Assembly: GCF_943736985.1 (NCBI RefSeq)
Contig: NZ_CALSFS010000003.1
Coordinates: 1 to 64,000, forward strand
From: Clostridium sp. Marseille-Q2269
GTDB lineage: Bacteria > Bacillota > Clostridia > Clostridiales > Clostridiaceae
Length of the DNA: 64,000 nt
Direction of reading: 5' to 3'
Below the pieces are notes generated by a model. It did no database searches, was not told the DNA's origin, and saw only the letters and a program-made list of their open reading frames with translations. Shown here piece after piece: positions 8,183-17,557 of this stretch (position 1 is the first letter of the stretch; each line of letters begins with the position of its first letter). The position numbers and the translations under genes were made by a program.

Positions 8183-8929
8183 ATGAAATGTTTACAGGGT
8201 AAAACTGCAATAGTAACAGGAGCTAGTAGAGGTATAGGAAGAGCAATAGCTAAAAAATTAGCATCTATGGGTGCTAATTTAGTACTAAATTATAGAAAAA
8301 GTGCTGATGAAATAGATACTCTAATAGAAGAAATTAAAGAATATGAAGTACAAACTTTAGTTGTCCAAGGGGATGTAAGTTCTTTTGAAGATTGTAAAAA
8401 AATAGCTGATGAAGCAAAAGAGAAATTTGGTAGTATAGATGTACTTATAAACAATGCAGGAATAACAAAAGATGCTTTAATATTAAGAATGACGGAAGAA
8501 GATTTTGATAAAGTAATTAGTGTTAATTTAAAAGGTGTATACAATTGTAGCAAACATATAGCCCCTATTATGCTTAAACAAAGATCTGGAAAAATAATAA
8601 ATATTTCATCTGTAGTTGGAGTTGCTGGAAATGCAGGACAATGTAATTATGCAGCAGCTAAAGCGGGTGTAATAGGTATAACCAAAACATTAGCTAAAGA
8701 ACTTGGCAGTAGAGGAATAACTGTAAATGCAGTGGCCCCAGGCTATATAAAAACAGATATGACAGATGCATTATCAGAAAAAGTAAAAAAATCTATAGAA
8801 GATGTACTTCCACTTAAAACATTAGGAACGCCAGAAGATGTGGCAGAAGCAGTAGGATTTTTAGCTTCAGATAAAGCTTCATATATAACAGGGCAAGTAT
8901 TACATGTAGATGGTGGAATGATTATTTAG
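8183..8929 (+). CDS. fabG: 3-oxoacyl-ACP reductase
   Basis: A short-chain dehydrogenase of 248 residues. The NADP-binding TGASRGIG is at 12-19, NNAG at about 90, and the catalytic Ser143, Tyr156 and Lys160 occur in the FabG-typical contexts (ISSVVG, NYAAAKAG). It reduces 3-ketoacyl-ACP to 3-hydroxyacyl-ACP. The sequence ends with VLHVDGGM, the usual C-terminal tetramer motif. It sits 17 bp after fabD with its own SD. Confidence 0.96.
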   Translation: MKCLQGKTAIVTGASRGIGRAIAKKLASMGANLVLNYRKSADEIDTLIEEIKEYEVQTLVVQGDVSSFEDCKKIADEAKEKFGSIDVLINNAGITKDALILRMTEEDFDKVISVNLKGVYNCSKHIAPIMLKQRSGKIINISSVVGVAGNAGQCNYAAAKAGVIGITKTLAKELGSRGITVNAVAPGYIKTDMTDALSEKVKKSIEDVLPLKTLGTPEDVAEAVGFLASDKASYITGQVLHVDGGMII

Positions 8930-8947
8930 TAAAAAGAGGTGAATAAT

Positions 8948-10186
8948 ATGAATAAAAGAGTAGTTATAACTGGAATGGGTGCTATTACACCTATAGGAAA
9001 TAGCCTTGAAGAATTTTGGAATAGCATAAAAGAAGAAAAAGTAGGAATAGATAATATAACATCTTTTAATACAGAGGATTATAAAGTTAAGTTAGCAGCA
9101 GAGGTTAAAGATTTTGCTCCAGAAAAATATATGGATAAAAAGGAAGCAAGAAGATTAGATAGATTCTGTCAATTTGCTATAGCAGCAGCACAGCAAGCTG
9201 TTGATAGTAGTAAGTTAGATCTAGATAAAATAAACAAAGAAAGATTCGGTGTCATAGTAGGATCTGGTATTGGTGGATTATCTACTATAGAAAAAGAAGA
9301 ACAAAAATTATTAGAAAAAGGGCCTAATAGAGTAAGTCCATTATTTATACCAACAATAATAAGTAATATGGCAGCTGGAAATATAGCTATTAGATTTGGT
9401 GCTAAGGCTATATGTAATACAGTAGTTACAGCTTGTGCCACAGGAACTAACTGTGTAGGAGAAGCTTTTAGAGTTATAAAACATGGAGAAGCTGATATAA
9501 TGATTGCTGGGGGTACAGAAGCATCAATTACTCCTATAGCTATAGCTGGATTTACAACTCTTACAGCTTTGAGCAAAAGTACAGATCCTAACAGAGCATC
9601 TATACCTTTTGATAAAGAAAGAGATGGATTTGTTATGGGTGAGGGTTCAGGAATATTAATATTAGAATCATTAGACCATGCACTAGATAGAGGAGCTAAA
9701 ATTTATGGAGAAGTTGTTGGATATGGAGCTACTTGCGATGCTTATCATATGACATCTCCAGCACCAGGTGGAGAAGGCGCTGCAAGGGCAATGGAACTTG
9801 CTATAAAAGAAGCAGGTATAAATAAAGAGGAAGTATCTTATATAAATGCTCATGGAACTAGTACTCAATATAATGATAAATTTGAAACAGAAGCTATTAA
9901 AAGAGTATTTGAAGATTATTCATGCAATATACCCGTAAGTTCTACAAAATCTATGATAGGACATTTATTAGGGGCAGCTGGAGCGGTTGAAGCTATAATA
10001 TGTGCAAAATCTTTGGAAGAAGGATATATACCAGCTACAGTAGGATACAAGTTTAAAGATGAAGAATGCGATTTAGACTACGTAACCTCTGGTGGAAGAA
10101 ATAAAACAATAAACTATGCTATGTCTAATTCTTTAGGTTTTGGAGGACATAATGCAGTAATATTATTAAAAAAATGGGGTGAATAG
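8948..10186 (+). CDS. fabF: beta-ketoacyl-ACP synthase II
   Basis: FabF performs the elongation condensations. With the ATG at 8948 (SD AGAGGTG at 8935-8941) the product has 412 residues. The catalytic triad lands at C163 (TACATGTN), H302 (NAHGTST) and H339 (SMIGHLLGAAG), matching family numbering. An in-frame GTG at 8939 overlaps the SD and is rejected as start. It is the only elongation condensing enzyme in the cluster; no FabB is present. Confidence 0.97.
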   Translation: MNKRVVITGMGAITPIGNSLEEFWNSIKEEKVGIDNITSFNTEDYKVKLAAEVKDFAPEKYMDKKEARRLDRFCQFAIAAAQQAVDSSKLDLDKINKERFGVIVGSGIGGLSTIEKEEQKLLEKGPNRVSPLFIPTIISNMAAGNIAIRFGAKAICNTVVTACATGTNCVGEAFRVIKHGEADIMIAGGTEASITPIAIAGFTTLTALSKSTDPNRASIPFDKERDGFVMGEGSGILILESLDHALDRGAKIYGEVVGYGATCDAYHMTSPAPGGEGAARAMELAIKEAGINKEEVSYINAHGTSTQYNDKFETEAIKRVFEDYSCNIPVSSTKSMIGHLLGAAGAVEAIICAKSLEEGYIPATVGYKFKDEECDLDYVTSGGRNKTINYAMSNSLGFGGHNAVILLKKWGE

Positions 10187-10188
10187 AA

Positions 10189-10665
10189 ATGGACTTTAAA
10201 GGGATTGAAAGTTTAATAAAAGCTATGAGTGATTCTAATCTATATTCTATGGATATAGAATATAATGGTATATTTATAAGAATGCAAAAGGAAAGTAAAA
10301 AAATTTATAAACAAGAAATTTCGCCTGAAGAATGTGAAAAAGAAGATAAAGTTGTTATAATAGAAGAAAAAAAATTAGATTTACCCAAAGATGAGAAAAA
10401 GATAGAAGTATTTACTGAAGAGAATATTATAGAAATAGTATCCCCTATAGTAGGAACTTTTTATGGATCACCAGGAGCAGGAAAAGAATCTTATGTAAAA
10501 GTAGGAGATAAGGTTAAAAAGGGAGATATAGTTTGTATAGTTGAAGCTATGAAAGTTATGAATGAAATAGAATCTGAAGTAGATGGAGAAGTAGTAGCTG
10601 TATTACCACAGGATGGAGATATGGTTCAATACGGAGAAGCTTTATTTAAGATAAAGCCACTATAA
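10189..10665 (+). CDS. accB: biotin carboxyl carrier protein of acetyl-CoA carboxylase
   Basis: The 158-residue protein has an N-terminal segment typical of AccB, a charged linker (about 35-78) and a biotinyl domain (about 80-158). The biotinylation motif is EAMKVMNE with Lys122. It shuttles carboxybiotin between AccC and the AccAD carboxyltransferase. The gene begins 2 bp after the fabF stop, so coupling is likely. Confidence 0.96.
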   Translation: MDFKGIESLIKAMSDSNLYSMDIEYNGIFIRMQKESKKIYKQEISPEECEKEDKVVIIEEKKLDLPKDEKKIEVFTEENIIEIVSPIVGTFYGSPGAGKESYVKVGDKVKKGDIVCIVEAMKVMNEIESEVDGEVVAVLPQDGDMVQYGEALFKIKPL

Positions 10666-10684
10666 TAATAAAGGAGAAGTTTTC

Positions 10685-11119
10685 ATGGAAAAATTCTTAG
10701 ACATAAATGAAATAAAAAAGATTATTCCACATAGATACCCATTTTTATTAGTAGATAAAATAACTGAATTAGAAGAAGGAAAAAGTGCAGTTGGATATAA
10801 AAATGTTACAGCTAATGAATATTTTTTCAATGGACATTTTCCTGAAGAACCAGTAATGCCTGGAGTTTTAATTATAGAGGCCCTAGCACAGGTTGGAGCT
10901 GTGGCTATTTTAAGCAAAGAAGAATTTAAAGGTAAAATAGCTTATTTTGGAGGAATAAATAAGGCTAAGTTTAGAAAAAAAGTAATACCTGGAGATGTTT
11001 TGAAACTTAGTATAGAGCTTACTAAAATAAAAGGTGTTGCAGGAGTAGGTAAAGCTGTAGCAACTGTAGATGGTAAGGTGGCAGCAGAAGCAGAATTATT
11101 ATTTGTAATAGGAAACTAA
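10685..11119 (+). CDS. fabZ: 3-hydroxyacyl-ACP dehydratase
   Basis: A 144-residue hotdog-fold dehydratase. It shows HRYPFLLVD at about 16-24 and the catalytic His51 in [11 protein letters not shown] with Glu65 in IIEALAQ. It makes trans-2-enoyl-ACP. No FabA and no FabM isomerase are encoded in this window, so the cis double bond must be made by another enzyme (see the first gene of the operon). SD AAGGAGA precedes the ATG. Confidence 0.96.
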   Translation: MEKFLDINEIKKIIPHRYPFLLVDKITELEEGKSAVGYKNVTANEYFFNGHFPEEPVMPGVLIIEALAQVGAVAILSKEEFKGKIAYFGGINKAKFRKKVIPGDVLKLSIELTKIKGVAGVGKAVATVDGKVAAEAELLFVIGN

Positions 11120-11150
11120 ATTTATGAAAATAGAGAGGGAGAAGATAGCA

Positions 11151-12497
11151 GTGTTTAAAAAAATACTTGTGGCTAATAGAGGTGAGATTGCTGTTAGAAC
11201 AATTAGAGCCTGTAGAGAAATGGGAATAGAGACCGTAGCTATATATTCAGAAGCGGATAAAGATGCACTTCATGTTCAATTAGCAGATGAGGCAGTTTGC
11301 ATAGGACCTCCATCTTCAAAGGATAGTTATTTAAATATGTATAATATAATAAGTGCTACTGTATTAACAGGATCACAGGCTATCCATCCTGGTTTTGGGT
11401 TCCTATCTGAGAATAGTAAATTTGCCAATATGTGTAAAGAGTGTAATATAGTTTTTATAGGACCAGATAGTGATACTATAGATAAAATGGGGAATAAATC
11501 CAACGCTAGAGAGATAATGATAAAGGCAGGAGTACCTGTTGTACCAGGTTCCGATGGAGTAATACATAATGAAGAGGAAGCCTTAGATATAGCAGAAAAA
11601 ATAGGATATCCTGTAGTAGTTAAAGCTTCAGCCGGCGGTGGTGGTCGTGGAATAAGAATAGTTCATTCAAAAGACAATATGGTAAAAGCATTTAATACTG
11701 CTAAGTCTGAAGCAAAAGGTGCCTTTGGTGATGATAGTATGTATGTGGAAAAATTCATAACAAATCCAAGACATATAGAATTTCAGATATTAGGAGATAA
11801 CTATGGCAATATAGTTCATTTAGGTGAAAGAGATTGCTCACTTCAAAGAAGAAATCAAAAGGTTTTAGAAGAGGCTCCATCTCCAAGAATGACTGAAGAA
11901 TTAAGAAAGGAAATGGGGGAAGTTGCAGTAAGAGCAGCAAAGGCTGTAGGATATAAGAATGCAGGAACTATAGAATTTTTATTAGATGAAGATGGTAGTT
12001 TTTATTTTATGGAAATGAATACAAGAATACAAGTGGAACATCCAATAACAGAAATGGTAACAGGAATAGATATTTTAAAAGAACAAATAAAGATAGCTTA
12101 TGGAAAAAAATTAAAGGTAAAACAGAAAGATATAAAAATAAAGGGTCATGCTATAGAATGTAGAATAAATGCAGAAGATTATAAAAATGGATTCAGACCT
12201 TGCCCAGGAAAGATAGAGAATTTATACACCCCAGGAGGTTTAGGTGTAAGATTAGATAGTTCAGTATATTCAGGATATACAATACCTCCATACTATGACT
12301 CTATGATAGGTAAGCTTATAGCTTATGGAAGAGATAGAGAAGAAACTATACAAATTATGAAAAGAGCATTAGGAGAATTTATTATAGAAGGTGTAAATAC
12401 TAATATAGATTTTCAATTTCTTATATTAGAGGATGAAAACTTTATAAATGGAGAATACACTACAAAATATATAGAAAAAATGCTAACTGATAATTAG
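11151..12497 (+). CDS. accC: biotin carboxylase subunit of acetyl-CoA carboxylase
   Basis: The GTG at 11151 is chosen, giving [16 protein letters not shown] at the N-terminus exactly as in the family, with GAGAGGGAG upstream. An in-frame ATG at 11124 would add nine residues not typical of AccC. The 448-residue length matches E. coli AccC (449). The ATP-grasp motif [11 protein letters not shown] and the biotin-carboxylase [11 protein letters not shown] signature are intact. It carboxylates biotin on AccB using ATP and bicarbonate. Confidence 0.96.
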   Translation: MFKKILVANRGEIAVRTIRACREMGIETVAIYSEADKDALHVQLADEAVCIGPPSSKDSYLNMYNIISATVLTGSQAIHPGFGFLSENSKFANMCKECNIVFIGPDSDTIDKMGNKSNAREIMIKAGVPVVPGSDGVIHNEEEALDIAEKIGYPVVVKASAGGGGRGIRIVHSKDNMVKAFNTAKSEAKGAFGDDSMYVEKFITNPRHIEFQILGDNYGNIVHLGERDCSLQRRNQKVLEEAPSPRMTEELRKEMGEVAVRAAKAVGYKNAGTIEFLLDEDGSFYFMEMNTRIQVEHPITEMVTGIDILKEQIKIAYGKKLKVKQKDIKIKGHAIECRINAEDYKNGFRPCPGKIENLYTPGGLGVRLDSSVYSGYTIPPYYDSMIGKLIAYGRDREETIQIMKRALGEFIIEGVNTNIDFQFLILEDENFINGEYTTKYIEKMLTDN

Positions 12498-12516
12498 TAT
12501 AGTCAGGGGGACGTAT

Positions 12517-13386
12517 ATGTTAAAAAATTTATTTAGAAAAACTCAATATATAACGGTAAAACCAAAGAATACACAAGAACATAAAAGAGAAAATACTCCT
12601 ACTATTCCAGATGGAATGTGGGTTAAATGTAATAAATGTGGAGAAATACTATATCAAAATGATTTAGACAAGAATTATATGGTTTGTAATTTATGTGGAA
12701 ATCATTTTAGAATAGGTGCTAAAGAGAGAATAAAATATTTATTTGATCAAGATACTTTTAAAGAATGGGATTTACAAATTAAAACAGAGAATCCTTTAGA
12801 ATTTGAAGGCTATGATAGTAAAATACAAAATATGAAAGAAAAAACAGATTTAAATGAAGCTGTAACTACAGGAAAAGGTAAAATAGCTGGTATGGAAGCT
12901 GTAGTATGTATAATGGATGGTAGGTTCATGATGGGAAGCATGGGTTCTGTTGTAGGAGAAAAGATAACTAGAGCCATAGAAAGAGCTATAGAATTAAGAT
13001 TACCAGTTATAATATTTACTGTATCTGGTGGAGCCAGAATGCAAGAAGGCATATTTTCTTTAATGCAGATGGCTAAAATTAGTTCTGCATTAGCAAAATT
13101 AGATGAAGAAGGATTATTATATATATGTGTGTTGACAGATCCAACAACAGGAGGGGTTACAGCTAGTTTTGCTATGCTTGGTGATATAATACTTGCTGAG
13201 CCTGATGCTTTGATAGGATTTGCAGGTAAGAGAGTAATAGAACAAACCATAAATGAAAAGTTGCCGGATGATTTTCAAAAATCAGAATTCTTATTAGAAC
13301 ATGGTTTTATTGATAAAATAGTTCCAAGATCTGATTTAAGAAAGGTTTTATCCAAACTTATTAATATGCATCAGAGTTCTTTTTAA
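12517..13386 (+). CDS. accD: acetyl-CoA carboxylase carboxyltransferase subunit beta
   Basis: The 289-residue protein has an N-terminal zinc ribbon (WVKCNKCGE, later CNLCGNHF; four Cys at about 38-60) followed by a crotonase-type carboxyltransferase domain. The segments [10 protein letters not shown] and [13 protein letters not shown] are characteristic. It works with AccA to transfer the carboxyl group to acetyl-CoA. It starts 19 bp after accC, with SD AGGGGGA. Confidence 0.96.
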   Translation: MLKNLFRKTQYITVKPKNTQEHKRENTPTIPDGMWVKCNKCGEILYQNDLDKNYMVCNLCGNHFRIGAKERIKYLFDQDTFKEWDLQIKTENPLEFEGYDSKIQNMKEKTDLNEAVTTGKGKIAGMEAVVCIMDGRFMMGSMGSVVGEKITRAIERAIELRLPVIIFTVSGGARMQEGIFSLMQMAKISSALAKLDEEGLLYICVLTDPTTGGVTASFAMLGDIILAEPDALIGFAGKRVIEQTINEKLPDDFQKSEFLLEHGFIDKIVPRSDLRKVLSKLINMHQSSF

Positions 13387-13432
13387 GATTATATATCAAT
13401 ATTAGCTTTTAATTTAGATTGGAGATATAAAT

Positions 13433-14272
13433 ATGGAAGATAAAAACTTGATTCATAATGTAAAAAAATATGCTTCTAAAAATCCTTGGCAAAGGGTAAC
13501 ATTGGCTAGATTAAAAGAAAGACCTACAGCTTTAGATTATATAAATATAATATTTGATGATTTTATAGAATTACACGGAGATAGATCCTTTAGAGATGAT
13601 GAATCTATAGTATGTGGTATAGGATTATTAAATAATAGAAGTGTAACAATAGTTGCGCAACAAAAGGGTAAAAATACAAAAGATAATATAAAAAGAAATT
13701 TTGGTATGCCTAAGCCTGAAGGGTATAGAAAAGCTTTAAGAATAATGAAACAAGCAGAAAAATTTAAAAGGCCAATTGTGTGTTTTATAGATACACCTGG
13801 AGCATTTTGTGGTATAGATGCAGAAGAGAGAGGACAAGGAGAAGCAATAGCAAGAAATCTATTAGAAATGGCTAGACTAAAGACTATAACTTTATCCATA
13901 TTCATAGGAGAAGGCGGAAGTGGTGGAGCATTGGCTTTAGGTGTGGCAGATAGGGTTATTATGTTAGAAAACTCCATATATTCTATACTATCACCAGAAG
14001 GTTTTGCTAGTATATTATGGAAAGATGCATCTAAAGCAAAAGAAGCAGCAGAAGTTATGAAAATTACAGCAGAGGATTTAAAAGAATTTAGTATAATAGA
14101 TAAAATTATAAAGGAACCAGCAGGGGGAGCACATAAAAACTTAAATAAAATGGCAGAAACTATAAGAAAAAATATTATAGATGAAATAAATGTATTAAAA
14201 GAAGATTCTATGAATAAGATTTTAGAAAAAAGATATAACAAATTTAGAAATATGGGAGTATTTAGTGAATAA
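13433..14272 (+). CDS. accA: acetyl-CoA carboxylase carboxyltransferase subunit alpha
   Basis: The 279-residue crotonase-fold protein shows family landmarks FIDTPGAFCGIDAEERGQGEAIARN (cited in part), IGEGGSGGALALGVAD and SILSPEGFASILWKD. It pairs with AccD to form malonyl-CoA and is the last gene of the 11-kb operon. Its stop codon lies inside the stem of the operon terminator. It is shorter than proteobacterial AccA (about 319), as is usual in Firmicutes. Confidence 0.96.
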   Translation: MEDKNLIHNVKKYASKNPWQRVTLARLKERPTALDYINIIFDDFIELHGDRSFRDDESIVCGIGLLNNRSVTIVAQQKGKNTKDNIKRNFGMPKPEGYRKALRIMKQAEKFKRPIVCFIDTPGAFCGIDAEERGQGEAIARNLLEMARLKTITLSIFIGEGGSGGALALGVADRVIMLENSIYSILSPEGFASILWKDASKAKEAAEVMKITAEDLKEFSIIDKIIKEPAGGAHKNLNKMAETIRKNIIDEINVLKEDSMNKILEKRYNKFRNMGVFSE

Positions 14273-14290
14273 TCACTAAATACTTTTTTT
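14257..14290 (+). terminator. terminator of the fab/acc operon
   Basis: The 12-bp stem AGTATTTAGTGA/TCACTAAATACT with a 4-base loop is followed by seven T. The 5' arm includes the last codons of accA. Confidence 0.9.
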
Positions 14291-14305
14291 AAAATATTAA
14301 GTTAA

Positions 14306-14347
14306 TTGAATCTTCAATATATTAATGATAAAATCAGAGTTAACTCT
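14306..14347 (+). promoter_or_regulatory. promoter with operator-like palindrome
   Basis: TTGAAT (14306-14311), a 17-bp spacer and TAAAAT (14329-14334) form a promoter for the dehydrogenase/LysR pair. The perfect 12-bp palindrome AGAGTTAACTCT (14336-14347) covers the expected start of transcription and could be an operator. Confidence 0.6.
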
Positions 14348-14381
14348 AAATTATTAAATTAGAAAGAAGGTAGGCATACTA

Positions 14382-15329
14382 ATGAATATAAAGGCATTAT
14401 TTACTTATGATTATGGTAGAGAAAATATGAAAAAAATAGAGGATTTAGGTTATGATATAACTATAATAAATGAAAAGAAAATGCAATATGAAAATCACTT
14501 AGAAGATACAGAAGTTTTAGTTTGTTACAATCCTTTTAGTACTTTAGATATATCTCTTATGAAAAATTTAAAATGGATACAGCTTTCCAGTACAGGTGTA
14601 GATCAAGTGCCTAAAGAAGTTGTTTTAAATAATAATATTATAGTCACTAATAACAGTGGGGGATATTCTATACCAATAGCAGAATGGATTGTGCTAAAGA
14701 CATTAGAACTTTTAAAAAACAGTAAGAAATTTTATGAAAAACAACAGAAGAATGTTTGGAAAGTAGATAACAGTTTATTAGAATTATATGGTAAAACTGT
14801 AGGTTTTATAGGCACTGGAAATATTGCCAAGGAAGCAGCTAAGAGATTTTCAGCATTTGAGGTTAATATATTAGGGGTTAATACCAAGGGAAGAGATGTG
14901 GAGTATTTTAACAAATGTTATCCTAAAGATAGTATGAAAGAAATGGTTTCGGAGTGTGATGTTTTAGTTGTAAGCATACCTTATACAAAGGAAACAGAAA
15001 ATTTAGTAGATAAAAATATATTAAATAGTATGAAAGAGGGAGCATTATTTATAAATATATCAAGAGGAACTATTGTGGATGAAAAGAAACTTATAGAAAT
15101 TTTAAAATCAGGAAAAATAAATGGAGCAGCATTAGATGTATTTGAAAAAGAGCCTTTAGATAAAGAAAATCCTATATGGTTATTAGATAATGTTATAATA
15201 ACTCCCCATAATTCTTGGATTTCAGAAAAAAGACATATTAGAAGATTTGATGTAATATATAAAAATTTAAAAAATTATAAAGAACAACTACAATTGAATA
15301 ATGTTGTTAATATGAATAGGGGTTATTAA
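14382..15329 (+). CDS. D-2-hydroxyacid dehydrogenase family protein
   Basis: The 315-residue protein has the D-isomer 2-hydroxyacid dehydrogenase arrangement. The NAD-binding GFIGTGNIA is at about 145-153, the conserved INISRGTIVDE contains the substrate-binding Arg, FEKEPL supplies the Glu, and ITPHNSW the catalytic His. Such enzymes reduce 2-keto acids or oxidise substrates such as 3-phosphoglycerate. The substrate cannot be assigned from sequence. The next gene, 30 bp on, encodes a LysR regulator, probably in the same transcript. Confidence 0.85.
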   Translation: MNIKALFTYDYGRENMKKIEDLGYDITIINEKKMQYENHLEDTEVLVCYNPFSTLDISLMKNLKWIQLSSTGVDQVPKEVVLNNNIIVTNNSGGYSIPIAEWIVLKTLELLKNSKKFYEKQQKNVWKVDNSLLELYGKTVGFIGTGNIAKEAAKRFSAFEVNILGVNTKGRDVEYFNKCYPKDSMKEMVSECDVLVVSIPYTKETENLVDKNILNSMKEGALFINISRGTIVDEKKLIEILKSGKINGAALDVFEKEPLDKENPIWLLDNVIITPHNSWISEKRHIRRFDVIYKNLKNYKEQLQLNNVVNMNRGY

Positions 15330-15358
15330 AATTTAAAGGTATAAACTAAGGTGATTTT

Positions 15359-16240
15359 ATGAATAAAAGAAAACTTTCAATATTTTATGAAGTAGCAGAA
15401 AAACTTAATATGACAGAGGTAGCAGAAAAATTATATATCAGTCAACCAGCAGTTAGTCAAACTATATTAGAGTTAGAAAATGAACTAGGAGTAAAATTAT
15501 TTGATAGAATAAACAGAAGATTATATTTAACAAATGAGGGAGAAATTTTTTTAAATTATGTAAGAAGAATTTTAAATATGTATGATGATGCTATAAGAAG
15601 TCTTAAGGATATGGACAGTCTAAAAACAGGAAAGCTTAAAATAGGAGCTAGTACTACTATAGGTATATATATTTTGCCAGATATAATAGGTAAGTTTACA
15701 AAGGAATATAAGGGTATAGATACATGTATAGCTATAGAAAATACTAAACTGATAAGTGATATGATATTAGATAATAGTATTGATTTTGCTTTTGTAGAGG
15801 GTCCTGTGTATAATGAAGAAATTATAAAAGAAGACTTTTGTAATGATGAGTTAGTTTTTATAACTAGTCCAGAGCATCCTTGGAGTAATAAAAGTAACAT
15901 AAGTATAAATGAAATAAATAAAGAAAAAATAATAATGAGGGAAAAGGGAAGTGGTACAAGAGAAGTCTTTGAAAGTTATATGACAGCCAATAATGTAAAT
16001 TATAATATAGCTTTTGAATTAGGGAATACGGAAGCTATTAAGAAAGCTGTAGAAGCTGGATTAGGTATATCATGTATATCTAAAAGATGTATTAAAAATG
16101 AAATAAGTAATGGCATATTATCGTGGACAAAGCTAAAAGAATTTGAAATAAAAAGAAAACTTATTCTTATATATCATAAAGATAAGTTTTTATCCATTTT
16201 ATTAAAAACTTTTATAAAGTTTGCCTTTAAAAATATATAA
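15359..16240 (+). CDS. LysR-family transcriptional regulator
   Basis: The 293-residue protein has an N-terminal winged helix-turn-helix (about 1-65, with YISQPAVSQTILELE) and a C-terminal periplasmic-binding-like effector domain. ATG 15359 follows GGTGAT. It is adjacent to and in the same direction as the 2-hydroxyacid dehydrogenase, so it may regulate that gene, possibly through the palindrome at 14336-14347; this is inference. The effector is unknown. Confidence 0.88.
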   Translation: MNKRKLSIFYEVAEKLNMTEVAEKLYISQPAVSQTILELENELGVKLFDRINRRLYLTNEGEIFLNYVRRILNMYDDAIRSLKDMDSLKTGKLKIGASTTIGIYILPDIIGKFTKEYKGIDTCIAIENTKLISDMILDNSIDFAFVEGPVYNEEIIKEDFCNDELVFITSPEHPWSNKSNISINEINKEKIIMREKGSGTREVFESYMTANNVNYNIAFELGNTEAIKKAVEAGLGISCISKRCIKNEISNGILSWTKLKEFEIKRKLILIYHKDKFLSILLKTFIKFAFKNI

Positions 16241-16266
16241 AAAAAGAGCTTCATGCTCTTTTTTAT
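16239..16266. terminator. bidirectional terminator between convergent genes
   Basis: AAAAAGAGC and GCTCTTTTT form a stem with a TTCAT loop, flanked by A and T runs. It serves the LysR gene on the plus strand and the subtilase gene on the minus strand. Confidence 0.85.
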
Positions 16267-16272
16267 ATATTT

Positions 16273-17469
16273 TTAAGGTAAAAGTTTATTCATATCTAGA
16301 AGCCCAGCTCCTTGAACCCATTTAGAAAAAGGTAAGAGAGTACAAGATACTTTCATTAAAGATAATATATCTTCAAATTTAAGTTCACTATTGTTTTCAA
16401 ATAATAAGCTACAAACCCCACTTATATATGCAGCAGCACAAGAAGTTCCAGTAAAATTAGTATAGGCTTCTTCCAGAGGCTTAGGGTATATTTTTCTACC
16501 CATTTTTTCAGAGATGTAATTGATATTAGAATTTAATGAACATATATTCACAGATGCTGCAGCTAAATCAGGTTTTTCTATATTTGAAAAAGGACCAGAA
16601 GAGGAGTAGATGTATGGTTTTTTTTCAAAGGATGTAGTATCTATTCCTCCTACAGTTATACAAGATTTTAAAGTTGCAATTCCTTTTATAGAACCTTCAT
16701 TATTTCCGTTGTGACCTGCAGGTACAACAATTACTATGTTATTATTTAAAGCTATTTTAAAAATTTTAGAAAATAGGTCTAATATTTTATGATTAATATA
16801 AGGAATCTCAAATGGAAGACAAATAATTTTAACATTAAATTCTTCTTTCATATTAATTAAATTTTCAATTCCAAATAGTATGTCAGATATAAAACCTTTT
16901 CCTAGTTTATCAAAAGCTTTAACTACGCATAAATGACTTTTAGGGGAAATACCTTTATAAAGGCCATCTGATAAAGAGCCATTACCAGATATAATACCAG
17001 ATATAAATGTGCCATGGCCATTATCATCATAAGGATAGGTATATTCATTTATTAAGTCTAAAAATTTCTTTATTCTATTGGTAGGATTAATTAAATCAGT
17101 ATGAGGATATACACCTGTATCTATAATTCCTATTCCAATGTTTTGTCCTGTAAGAGAATATCTTTGTGATATAGTTACATTATTAGATGCAGATACACTG
17201 TTTGCACATATATAAGCATAGGGATCTAAACATATATATAATACTTGAGGATACTCCAAAAGTCGTTCAATAGCCTTAGGAGATACCTGAGCAGAAATAC
17301 AATTACATGAAATTATAGATCTTATTACTTTGCCTTTGTGTAATTTAACTTTTTTTTCAATATCTTTTTGAAGGTTTGTACAAATAATAAGAACTCTATA
17401 ATTTTTATAATATTTATTTTTAATAGCTATTTTTAAAATTTCTTCTATCTTACTTTTAAAAGAAAACAT
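16273..17469 (-). CDS. S8 (subtilisin-like) serine protease, no signal peptide
   Basis: The 398-residue protein carries a complete subtilase triad: D117 (GIIDTGV), H152 (NGHGTFISG) and S343 (GTSCAAAYISG), with the oxyanion Asn at about 254 (AGHNGN). The first 100 residues contain a propeptide-like region. There is no hydrophobic leader, so an intracellular, mother-cell or spore-associated location is more likely than secretion. The spore germination Csp proteases are related in fold, but they are normally longer and encoded as a cspBAC group, not seen here. The gene is monocistronic, with a promoter-like TATAAT upstream. Confidence 0.87.
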   Translation of the reverse strand: MFSFKSKIEEILKIAIKNKYYKNYRVLIICTNLQKDIEKKVKLHKGKVIRSIISCNCISAQVSPKAIERLLEYPQVLYICLDPYAYICANSVSASNNVTISQRYSLTGQNIGIGIIDTGVYPHTDLINPTNRIKKFLDLINEYTYPYDDNGHGTFISGIISGNGSLSDGLYKGISPKSHLCVVKAFDKLGKGFISDILFGIENLINMKEEFNVKIICLPFEIPYINHKILDLFSKIFKIALNNNIVIVVPAGHNGNNEGSIKGIATLKSCITVGGIDTTSFEKKPYIYSSSGPFSNIEKPDLAAASVNICSLNSNINYISEKMGRKIYPKPLEEAYTNFTGTSCAAAYISGVCSLLFENNSELKFEDILSLMKVSCTLLPFSKWVQGAGLLDMNKLLP

Positions 17470-17557
17470 AAAAACTCCTAATTAAAATGATCACATATAT
17501 ATTATAGTAGTGACACTATGATATTGTTACTATATTTAAATTATATTTCTGTAAAAA

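Noticed and set aside
9169-9576. Minus-strand frame opposite fabF, 135 codons
   Set aside because: Entirely within the fabF coding sequence, which contains the catalytic residues in order; the reverse product has no recognisable feature.
13537-14241. Long open frame of 234 codons on the minus strand opposite accA
   Set aside because: It lies wholly inside accA, whose motifs are unmistakable. The reverse frame gives a Ser/Ile/Leu-rich product with no SD and no motifs, a normal by-product of AT-rich coding strands.
16273-17469. Naming the subtilase as a Csp germination protease
   Set aside because: Csp proteases are normally encoded together (cspB, A, C) and are longer; only the shared fold and catalytic residues support it here.
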